In this document: piece by piece, positions 55,931 through 64,000 of the stretch
Layout: every line of letters begins with the position of its first letter
Position numbering within the stretch: the stretch's first letter is position 1
Assembly (NCBI RefSeq): GCF_001704415.2
Contig: NC_030826.1
Span: 57,431,362 to 57,495,361, forward strand
DNA length: 64,000 nt
Origin: Capra hircus
Lineage: Eukaryota; Chordata; Mammalia; Artiodactyla; Bovidae
Reading direction: 5' to 3'
Program-made: the position numbers and the translations under genes
The notes under the pieces: model-generated
Databases searched by the model: none
What the model was told of the DNA's origin: nothing
What the model saw: the letters and a program-made list of their open reading frames with translations, nothing else

Positions 55931-56262
55931 AGCTTCCCTGGTGGCTCAGAGGGTAAAGAATCTGCCTGCAATGGAGGAGACCCAGCTTTGATCCCTTGGT
56001 TGGCAAGATCTTCTGGAGAAGGGAATAGCTAACCACTCCAGTATTCTTGGGGCTTCCTTGATGGCTCAGACTACAAAGAATCTGCCTGCAATGCAGGAGA
56101 CCCGGGTTTGATCCCTAGGTCGGGAAGATCCCCTGGAGAAGGAAATGGCTACCCACTCCAGTGTTCTTGCCTGGAGAATCCCATGGAGAGAAGAGCCTGG
56201 CAGGTTATAGTCCATGGAGTCGCAAAGAGCTGGACACAACTGAGCGACTTTCGCTTTACCCC
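55931..56262 (+). mobile_element. Dimeric Bov-tA SINE
   Basis: Unit 1 (55931-56048) stops at 'ctccagtattctt' and unit 2 (56049-56262) starts 'ggggcttccttgatggctca' and is full length with the standard body. Unit 1 is 118 bp, the same length and break point as at 33344-33461. Confidence 0.93.
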
Positions 56263-56465
56263 GTACCAGACATACATGTGTGTAATTATAGCTATGTTGG
56301 TGTAAACATGAATATAATCCAGGCTGGGTTCATTATTATTTTTTTTTTGTTATTCATTTGTTTCTACTTATTTTATAATGAAACATTTTGAGGGACCCCC
56401 TAGAAGTGTGTTTTGGGCACTGCACTTCCTGCGGCTGGTGGCTCAGTTGGCCCTGTGCGTGTGTA

Positions 56466-56670
56466 CGTTCTGTCACTTCGGCCTTTCGTGACTCTGTGCA
56501 GCTCTATGGACTGCAGCCCGCCAGGCTCCTCTGTCCATGGGATTCTCCAGGCAAGAATGCTGGGGTGGGCTGCCATGCCCTCCTCCAGGGGATCCTCCTG
56601 ACTCAGGGATTAAACCTGCCTCTCTTTGTCTCCTGCGTTGGCAGGCAGGCTCTTTACCTGGGAAGCCCCC
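56466..56670 (-). mobile_element. Bov-tA SINE, - strand
   Basis: A diverged 3' end, then 'ctatggactgcagcccgcca' to 'tctttacctgggaagcccc'. The head has a 'tctctttgtctcctg' expansion. Confidence 0.9.
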
Positions 56671-57005
56671 AGTTGGCCTTGTGGCCTCTGTAGATCTCTT
56701 CCCCATGAAGGCTGAGCTGAAGCCTCTGCTTGGCAGAACTTCTGGGATGTGCTGCCACCTTGCCGAGGTTTACTGACGAGACGGAAGACACCAGATTTGT
56801 TCTATGAGGTTGGGGCTTTGGCACGGAGAGTTGGTGTTACAAAGAGTTGGTAAGCCAGTACATCTTGCCATATGTATGGCTCCCGATTTAGTCTCCAAAG
56901 AGACATTTAGACTCTAGCAATCTCAGGGTGATGGGGAGATTAAAGAGAGTTTGGTAGCACCAGGATTGTGGTCGGGGGAATCCCAAGACGGCCCCTAAGA
57001 GTTGC
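56671..57005. other. Unassigned sequence
   Basis: No repeat or gene recognised. Confidence 0.5.
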
Positions 57006-57590
57006 GCCCCCTGGTGTGCACACCATGGAATCCCCTCCCCTCAGTGGGGTGTCACTCTCGCTGGATTACAGCTCAGGTGACCTAACGGTTGACTTTGAGC
57101 TCATCAATAGGGAGAGTGTCCTGGTGGGCCTGACCTAATCAGGTGAGTCCTTAAACCAGAGCCTGGGCTGGTCTCGAAATCAGAGGGATATGAAGTGAGA
57201 CAGCGTCCCCTGTTGGCCTTGAAGAAGCCAACATCCGTGCTGCAAATTGCCGGTGGTGGGGACTGCGTGGCAAGGGCCTCGGGGTGGTCTCTGGTTGCTG
57301 GGAGGAGTCCCCAGTACCACGGTCCCCGGGAACATGTGAAGAATGTGGGAACCTTGGTCCTTCATCTGCAAGAGGCCGAGTTCCACCAATAACCCGTGCG
57401 CTTGGACGAGAGCCTCAGATGGGTCCTCATCCCCAGCCGGCCGTGATCTCGCTGTCCTCTCGGTGAGACGCTGAGCAGTGGACCCAGTCGAACCCTTTCC
57501 TGGATCCTTGAACCGTGGAAACGGAGAGAGAAGAGATGAGTGTTGCTTGCCGCCCTGAATTTGTGGTAATTGGCCATGTGGCAGCTGAGA
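57006..57590 (+). mobile_element. MLT1D-like MaLR LTR, + strand
   Basis: Weak but ordered match: 'ggtgggcctgacctaatcag' (57123) and 'gtccttaaaccagag' (57147), a central 'ttggccttgaagaagcc', and 3' 'ccctgaatttgtggtaattg' (57552). Strongly diverged. Confidence 0.5.
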
Positions 57591-58631
57591 CGCCATGCGG
57601 GCCTGCTGTGTCTCAGCTTGGCTGTTTGCTCTAGGACTGCGGCTTGGAAGAGAGAGAAAAGGGGAAGAGGCTGGCCCCCACGTACCACAGCAGGAAGCAG
57701 AAAAAGTGTTTAGAAGCAAGCTGCTTCATTCCCTTCTTGGCTGCCAGACCCTCATCAAGCCCAGATCAGTTGAATAATTAATTCTGCTCCATGCAGAGTG
57801 ATACTTTGGATAAAGCCCCATTAAAAAAAAAAAAAAATGAAAACCCTCAAACGTGTTCTTCAAAGCCACGGCTTCTCCTTTGAAGTGGTTTGACTGCCAT
57901 TTATTTGCTGTTTCCTCAGCATGAAAGTGCACAAGGATTTCCACCCTCGTCCAGAGTCTTCCCCTCCCCTCTCCACCCTCCTTGGAGTCACTAACTGGCC
58001 CCTGATTCTGCCTTTTCCAGCTGGCTTCGATTGAACTGCATAGCCGGGACAACAGGTCCATTTAGGAAGCTGTGTGTCTCAGTCTTGGAGGCAGCGATTG
58101 TCAGGAAGCAGAGAGACTATTTCCAGAAACGGTTTGAGGTTTCGGATCCTGGTGGCCCAGGCCCCGTGGGGATGGGACACTGCTGAGAAGGCTGCTGGCC
58201 GCGTGAGCAGGGGCTGAGGCTGGGGGACGGATGGAGGCCTTGGCTGTGAGAGTGAGAAGGAGGGATGACGCTGTGGAGTCCTCCCCGTGACCCAGGGTGC
58301 GGCCAACATCCTGCCCACCCCACCCCATCCCCAACACCCCACCCCACCCCCGCACACCCCACTGCACCCCCCAGCCCTGGCCGGGGGACTGCAGGCAAAG
58401 TCTTGTTTTCCCTAGAATGGTTCAGGAGACAAACACCGAAACCTCTCTGACATCTCAGTACTGCAGCTGCTCTTTCTCTCCTGGTCTGTTGGAATGAGTG
58501 CTTCTCACTCTGATTCCCTGGATGCATGTCTGACGGGTCAGGGCCCCCAGTGTGGCGCTAAGGGCGCCTCTGTCCCTTCTGATGACCAATCCCTCTTTGA
58601 CTCACTTTTCATGTTTGGCTGTCTTCAACAG
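57591..58631. other. Unassigned sequence
   Basis: No interspersed repeat recognised. Contains A15 at 57823-57837 and a C-rich tract at 58306-58372. Confidence 0.5.
58306..58372. repeat. C-rich (CCCCA)n tract
   Basis: Imperfect CCCCA/CCCCAC repeats. The - strand has at least six runs of four G and is a quadruplex candidate. Confidence 0.85.
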
Positions 58632-58846
58632 GGGCTACCCAGGTGGCTCAGTGGTAAAGAATCCGTCTGCCAAGCAGATGATGCAGGCTCGATCCTTGGG
58701 TCGGGAAGATCCCCTGGAAAAGGAATTGGCACCCCGCTCCAGTATTCTTGCCTGGGAAATGCCACGGACAGAGGAGCCAGGAGGGTGACAGTCCAGGGGG
58801 TCGCAAAGAGTCGGACACGACGGAGCGACTATAGAACAGCAACAGC
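58632..58846 (+). mobile_element. Bov-tA SINE
   Basis: 'aggggctacccaggtggctc' start, B-box region 'aggctcgatccttgggtcgg' at 58684, body to 'agtcggacacgacggagcga', then a CAG-rich tail. Confidence 0.93.
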
Positions 58847-58988
58847 AGCATTCATCTGCTAGGGCTGCCCTCACAAAGTGCCACAGGCCGGATGGTTTAA
58901 ACAGCAGATGCTTTTTGCCTCTCAGTTCTGGAAGCTGGTAGGCCAAGGTCAAGGTGCCAGCAGGGTTGGCTCCTCCTCAGAGTGATGA

Positions 58989-59195
58989 TTGGGCTTCCCT
59001 GGTGGCTCGGTTGATAAAGAAGCGCCTGCAATGCGGGAGACCTGGGTTTGATCCCTGGGTTGAGAAGATCCCCTGGTGAAGTGGGAAAGGCTACCCACTC
59101 CAGTATTCTGACCTGGAGAATTCCACGGACTCTATAGCCCATGGGGTCGCAAAGAGTCGGACCCAACTGAGCAATTTTCAAAAGAAGAAAAATAA
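58989..59195 (+). mobile_element. Bov-tA SINE with TSD, internally deleted type
   Basis: TSD agtgatga (58981-58988) and agtgacga (59196-59203). The body lacks 'cagaggagcctggcgggc', the same deletion as in the dimer at 33 kb, suggesting a common subfamily. Confidence 0.94.
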
Positions 59196-59380
59196 GTGAC
59201 GAGGGAAGGGTCTGTTCCAGGGCCCCGTCCTTGGCTCGTGGAGGCTGTCTTGTCTTCACATCGTATTCTCTCCATGCATGTTTGTGTTCAGATTTCCTCT
59301 TCCCATAAGAACACCCAGTCATATTTTTAGATCCCACCCTAATGACTGCATTTTAATTACCTCTTTAAAGATCCCATCTT

Positions 59381-59513
59381 TAGGACTTCTACCTTGGCAG
59401 TCTGTTGTTAAGACTCCACACTTCCATCACAGGGGGCATATGGGTTCAATCCCTGGTTAGGGAACTGAGATTCCACATACCTCGTGGCAGAGCCAAAAAA
59501 AAAAAAAAAGTTG
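59381..59513 (+). mobile_element. CHR-type SINE with 13-bp TSD
   Basis: 'taggacttctacc' start and A15 tail at about 59495-59509. A perfect 13-bp TSD aagatcccatctt lies at 59368-59380 and 59514-59526, the longest in the window. Confidence 0.96.
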
Positions 59514-59768
59514 AAGATCCCATCTTCAAACAGAATCTTACTCAGATGGACTAGGGGTTAGGTTTTCAACATACGAATTTTAGCAGCAGGGTGGAGGGAG
59601 TGCAACAATTCAACCATAATAGGGGTAGTGATGCCATCTGTCTACATCACAAAAAGTTCTTGAGGTTTGAGAGTGATAATGCAAGAAAGGGCAGTTAGAA
59701 GCTGACTGTGGGACAGACAAGAGGGTTTGTGCAAATACTGGGGTCCACGCCAACGATGTTTCTTCACA

Positions 59769-60234
59769 GCCCACTCCGTCTGTCTCTGCCTCCGCCCACT
59801 CCGTCTCTGCCTCCGCCCACTCCGTCTGTCTCCACCCACTCCATCGTTGTCTCCGCCCACCGTGTCTCCTCTGCCTCCGCCCCCTCCGTCTCTGTTTCTG
59901 CCCCCTCTGTCTCTGCCTCCGCCCCCTCCGTTTCTGCCTCCGCCCACCCTGTCTCTGTCTCCGCCCACTCCGTCTGTCTCCACCCACTCCATCGTTGTCT
60001 CCGCCCACCGTGTCTCCTCTGCCTCCGCCCCCTCCGTCTCTGCCTCCGCCCCCTCCGTCTCTGTCTCCGTCCCCTCCGTCTCTGTCTCTGCCCTCTCTGT
60101 CTCTGCCTCCGCCCCCTCCGTTTCTGCCTCCGCCCACCCTGTCTCTGTCTCCGCCCCCTGCATCTTCTCTGCCTCCGCCCCCTCTGTCTCTGCCCCCGCC
60201 CCCTCCGTCTCTGCCTCCGCCCACTCTGCCTCCG
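59769..60234. repeat. CpG-rich 21-bp minisatellite
   Basis: About 22 units of a 21-bp repeat of the form cccMCtccgtctctgcctccg, with one-letter variants and some 19-20-bp units. A higher-order copy spaced 148 bp is visible (59817 and 59965). Most units keep two CpGs. No stop codon occurs on either strand, so all six frames are open here. Confidence 0.95.
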
Positions 60235-61304
60235 GTGCCGCATTGGTTTAGTACTTTGATGGCTCACCAGAATCTTACGGGCAGAGGCCTCTTGAGTCAT
60301 CAGTCCGTTCTATGGGTCGTGACTTTCCGACAGATGCTGTTTCCCTCTCTCTCCTTCCTAGAGCCAAGAAAAGATCATTTTATGATTTTACGGTTGTCAG
60401 AGCTATAAATATTTTTGATAAGCCTGATATTAGTTTTTGGTTTTTTTTTTCTCCTCCGTGGTACTCTGATAAAAATCTCTTTTAGAGCAATGGTAATAGA
60501 CTATATTTTCCTAAATATATACTTTTGTTATTGTTATTGATAGTTATATAACAAGGGAAGGGCTGGGTTTGATAGTATAATTACCTTCTTGGTTTTCATA
60601 ATCTCCAGCTGGTGTGACTACAAGGGGAGAGACACACAATACGTGCTACTGACTCATTTTTTAAAATTATTATTATTTATTTTTTTTTCAAGATGATCAA
60701 CAGACCTGTATTTGTGAAAGTGATAGATATTCTGAGGCCAAGATGCCCCATCCAGTTTTTTGAGTTTTTTTTCCAGATAAAATGTGATGTTATCACAACA
60801 TAAGGAGAATTGTTCTGCTGGATGTTCTGAGTGCAGGGAACAGAGGAGAACTGCTCTGAGCATTGATCTCTGAAATTTCATCTGCTGAGTATGGCTAAGT
60901 TCTGTGTGCGGCCAAATTGGTGTGGGAAATGCAGGTTTAAACAAAAGCCTTTCTTTACTCTGGGCCTCAGAGTCTTTATCCACGTATGCACGGATGGTCT
61001 CAGATTTTCCCGCATCTGTCTGTGGAATCCTTCCTCTTGGAGCATCTCAGTGAACAGGCAGCTCTGGCAGATGCCCACGCAGGACAAAAGGGGTCATTCG
61101 GGAGCCTCTCGTCCACGCACAGACGTGTATGTGGTGTCTTGGTCAACACGTTGCTTTGGCTAAAGGTGGCATGGAGAGTCGTGACTTCATTTCCAACAAT
61201 TCCCATTATGTTGTCCATAGAAAAACCATTACAAGGTCACTGTGGACTGTCAAGTTCTCAGTAGTAGCCACGTGAAGGCAGACATTGCTCTGTGTCTGTT
61301 TAAT
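60235..61304. other. Unassigned sequence
   Basis: No repeat or gene recognised. A T10 run lies at 60442 and an AT-rich stretch near 60660-60690. Confidence 0.5.
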
Positions 61305-61505
61305 GTGTATTTACTTGCTTGGCTGCCCCAGCCCTTCGTTGTGGCACGCAGGAGTTTTAGTTGGGGCACAAGGCACGTGAACTCTTTGGCATGCAGGATC
61401 TTTAGTTGCAACATGTGGGATCTAGTTCCTCGAACAGGGATTGAACCCGAGCTCCCTGCACTGGGAATGTGCAGTCTTAGCCCCTGGACCACGAGGGACG
61501 TTCCA
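61305..61505 (-). mobile_element. Long CHR-type SINE, - strand
   Basis: 'gcttggctgccccagccctt', 'gtgggatctagttcctcgaa', reversed B box 'acagggattgaacccgagct' at 61434, end 'ctggaccacgagggacg'. Confidence 0.9.
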
Positions 61506-61687
61506 GACATGACTGTGCTGTATTTTGAATGACAGTTGATAAGGAGGGAGACCTTGAGGAGGAGAATCCGTTGTTTCATCCTGTAGGCTGTGTTTTTCCC
61601 CTTTGACTCAATATGCATTTTCATTTAAAAGGAAATATGTCTCACACAGTCCCGATGAGGTTCAAAGTATTTTTATTGTCCCGTTAG

Positions 61688-61916
61688 TACGAGTGTAGTA
61701 GTGTTAGTCTTTCAGTCTTGTCTGACTCTTTGTGACTCCACGGACTGTAGCCCACCAGGCTCCTCCATCCATGGGATTCTCCAGGCAAGACTACTGGAGT
61801 GGGTTGCCATTTCCTTCTCCAGGGACCTTCCTGACCCAGGGATGGAGCCTGGGTCTCCTGGATTGCAGGCAGATTTTTTTTTTTTTTTTTTACCATCTGA
61901 GCCACCAGGTTAACCA
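61688..61916 (-). mobile_element. Bov-tA SINE with internal poly(T) expansion
   Basis: 'ttagtctttcagtcttgtct' to 'gagccaccaggtt'. An 18-base T run at 61874-61891 replaces the usual 'ttcttta' in the reversed head. Possible TSD cccgttag (61680-61687) and ccctgttag (61917-61925). Confidence 0.92.
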
Positions 61917-61925
61917 CCCTGTTAG

Positions 61926-62454
61926 AGACACATTTACCAGCCTTACTATGCTAGAGCATAGGTATACACTAGTCTTGTGCTTTTTGGCTCTTGTAGAGTC
62001 AGGGAACCAAAATGTGTCAGTTCACATCAAAGCAAGGAAATTGATCAAACAAACGTCAACAGCATATTTGTGATGTGGCAGACAAGGTTTCGCTAAAAAT
62101 AAGCCACCGATTCCAAGAGCCAGGGGTTCCAACTGCAGTGATCAGCTGCCTGGTCCTCTGGCAGGTCTGTCCCGAGAACACTGCTGGAAGGAGGCGGTTC
62201 TCCCGGGGCTGCTCTGGGACTTCCTGGAAACTTCTCCTATGTACACAGGGCTCCATGAGGGAGTCTGCCTGAGCTTGGCCCAGAGTCACATCTCTGTTTA
62301 TTGAGCTCACCCTCAACAATTAGCCCTCAACAGTGAAAGCAACACTGCTCGGTAACCACTCTATCATCAACACAAAGACAGAGAGAAGCACTGACCCCCA
62401 GCTATAGGATTTGGCTATAAAGAGACCACCCTAGTGATTCAGACAGTTGGTATC
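61926..62454. other. Unassigned sequence
   Basis: No repeat or gene recognised. Confidence 0.5.
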
Positions 62455-64000
62455 ATTCAGTTCAGTCAGTTCAGTCGCTCAGTCGTGTCCGACTCTTTGC
62501 GATCCCATGGACTGCAGCACACCAGGCCTCCCTGTGCATCACCAACTCCTGGAGTTAACTCAAACTCATGTGCATCGAGTCGGTGATGCCATCCAACCAT
62601 CTCATCCTCTGTTGTCCCCTTCTCCTCCTTCCTTCAATCTTTCCAAGCATCAGGGTCTTTTCCAGTGAGTCATTTCTTCACATCAGGTGGCCAAAGTATT
62701 GGAGTTTCAGCTTCAGCATCAGTCCTTTCAATGAACACTCAGGACTGATTTCCTTTAGAATGGACTGGTTGGATCTCCTTGCAGTCCAAGGGACTCTCAA
62801 GAGTCTTCTCCAACACGACAGTTCAAAAGCATCAATTCTGCGCTTATAGTCCAACTCTCACATCCATACATGGCTACTGGAAAAACCATAGCCTTGACTA
62901 GACGGACCTTTGTTGACAAAATAATGTCTCTGCTTCTTACTATTCTGCCGCTGCTAAGTCGCTTCAGTCGTATTCGACTCTGTGTGACCCCATAGACGGC
63001 TGCCCACCAGGCTCCCCCGTCCCTGGGATTCTCCAGGCAAGAACACTGGAGTGGGTTGCCATTTCCTTCTCCAATGCATGAAAGTGAAAAGTGAAAGTGA
63101 AGTCGCTCAGTCGTGTCCGACTCTTTGCGACCCCATGGACTGCAGCCTACCAGGCTCCTCTGTCCATGGGATTTTCCAGGCAAGAGTATTGGAGCGGGGT
63201 GCATTGCCTTCTCTGATATGCTGTCTAGGTTGGCCATAACTTTCCTTCCAAGGAGTAAGCGTCTTTTAATTTCATGGCTGCAATCACCATCTGCAGTGAT
63301 TTTGGAACCCCCCAAAATAAAGTCTGTCACTGTTTCCACTGTTTCCCCATCTATTTGCCATGAAGTGATGGGACCAGATGTCATGATCTTAGTGTTCTGA
63401 ATGTTGAGTTTTAAGCCGACTTTGTCACTCTCCTCTTTGACTTACATCAAGACGCTCTGTAGCTCTTCACTCTCTGCCATAAGGGTGGTGTCGTCTGCAT
63501 ATCTGAGGTTATTGATGTTTCTCCCGGCAATCTTGATTCCAGGTTGTGCTTCATCCAGCCCAGCGTTTCTCATGATGTACTCTGCATATAAGTTAAACAA
63601 GCAGGGTGACAATATACAGCCTTGCCGTACTCCTTTTCCTATTTGGAACCAGTCTGTTGTTCCATGTCCAGTTCTAACTGTTGCTTCCTGACCTGCATAT
63701 AGATTTCTCAAGAGGCAGGTCAGGTGGTCTGGTATTCCCATCTCTTTCAGAATTTTCCACAGTTTGTTGTGATCCACACAGTCAAAAGCTTTGGCATAGT
63801 CAATAAAGCAGAAGTAGGTGTTTTTCTGGAACTCTCTTGCTTTTTTGATGATCCAGTGGGTGTTGGCAATTTGATCTCTGGTTCCTCTGCCTTTTCTAAA
63901 TCCAGCTTGAACATCTGGAAGTTCACAGTTCGCATACTGTTGAAGCCTGGCTTGGAGAATTTTGAATATTACTTTACTAGCGTGTGAGATGATTAGTTTT
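62455..64000 (-). mobile_element. BovB LINE, longest copy, continues past the window
   Basis: 3' end with CAGTT units at 62456-62476. Split by a Bov-A2 at 62948-63215. The RT region 63442-63777 reads without a stop for 111 codons and includes the catalytic YADD codons at 63490-63501. The FIDYAKAFD block lies near 63800-63830, apparently after a frameshift. Its 5' end is outside the window. Confidence 0.96.
62948..63215 (-). mobile_element. Bov-A2 dimeric SINE nested in BovB
   Basis: Two Bov-A monomers without a tRNA head (each with 'ggattYtccaggcaagaRYA' and 'cgactctKtgYgacccca') are joined by a 'gcatgaaagtgaaaagtg' linker near 63076. BovB sequence resumes at about 63216. Flanks tattctg (62941-62947) and tatgctg (63217-63223) suggest a 7-bp TSD. 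Confidence 0.92.

Larger units (their letters stand above)
58850..59615 (-). mobile_element. MLT1-type LTR, - strand, split by two SINEs
   Basis: Three collinear pieces: 58850-58980 ('ctgctagggctgccctcaca', 'cagttctggaagctggtagg'), 59204-59380 ('ttcctcttcccataagaaca', 'ccaccctaatgactgcattt') and 59527-59615 ('ggttttcaacatacgaattt'). The order matches reversed MLT1 throughout. Confidence 0.88.
13053..64000 (+). other. SLC39A11: SLC39A11 intron downstream of the exon (partial)
   Basis: Begins with a strong gtgagt donor and runs out of the window. No following SLC39A11 exon (the GAAEDPQT-type segment in human) was recognised. About 51 kb without an exon fits the large introns known for this gene. 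A missed small exon cannot be excluded by eye. Confidence 0.75.

Noticed and set aside
59610..60408. Six frames of 137-204 codons encoding SVSASAP-, LRPLRLC- or GGGRDR-type repeats
   Set aside because: All come from a stop-free 21-bp minisatellite. Low-complexity repeats in every frame are not evidence of a gene.
13053..64000. Search for the next SLC39A11 exon
   Set aside because: No segment resembling the following human exon was seen. 'gaggaccctgaggcagctg' at about 27251 briefly suggested EDPEAA but does not continue as ZIP11 and lacks suitable splice sites.

Overview
This window reads as ruminant (pecoran) genomic DNA. The evidence is its repeat content: many Bov-tA/Bov-A SINEs, 5'-truncated BovB (RTE-type) LINEs, ruminant L1 3' ends and CHR-type tRNA SINEs, above an older mammalian layer of MIR, L2, L1M, MLT1/MaLR LTRs and MER5-like elements. 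The sequence does not decide between cattle, sheep, goat, deer and relatives. Family names were assigned by eye, so subfamily names and outer ends are approximate unless a target-site duplication (TSD) is quoted.

Only one protein-coding segment is supported: a 159-bp exon at 12894-13052 on the + strand. It carries 53 in-frame codons, a cag acceptor and a gtgagt donor, and encodes part of the zinc transporter ZIP11 (SLC39A11). The rest of the window is therefore most likely intron on either side. SLC39A11 is known to have very large introns, and no second exon was recognised here.

Layout: 0-5 kb has MIR, BovB, a palindromic DNA element and an L1 split by a BovB. 6.6-10.4 kb has L1, LTR and MLT1 pieces with a 114-bp internal duplication. 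11-13 kb has BovB pieces and then the exon. 13-16 kb is largely repeat-poor and GC-rich with a strong G-quadruplex motif. 17-29 kb is a SINE/L2/MIR/L1 mosaic. 29-36.4 kb is L1-dominated with BovB insertions. 38-40 kb is a three-level nest in which a CHR SINE was broken by an ERV LTR, which was broken by a BovB. 43-45.4 kb is an old L1. 46.6-47.3 kb is a second LTR. 49.9-52.3 kb has L1, MIR, a CA microsatellite and BovB. 52-60 kb is GC-rich unique DNA with SINEs, ending in a CpG-rich 21-bp minisatellite at 59.8-60.2 kb. The window ends inside a BovB that carries a nested Bov-A2 and a YADD reverse-transcriptase motif.

No operon, CRISPR array, rRNA or tRNA gene, or other candidate for a new biological system was found. 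The most unusual items are structural: the triple nest, the 114-bp templated-looking duplication, a 28-bp micro-insertion with its own TSD, two SINE dimers sharing one junction, the minisatellite, and a 310-codon open frame that is probably chance.
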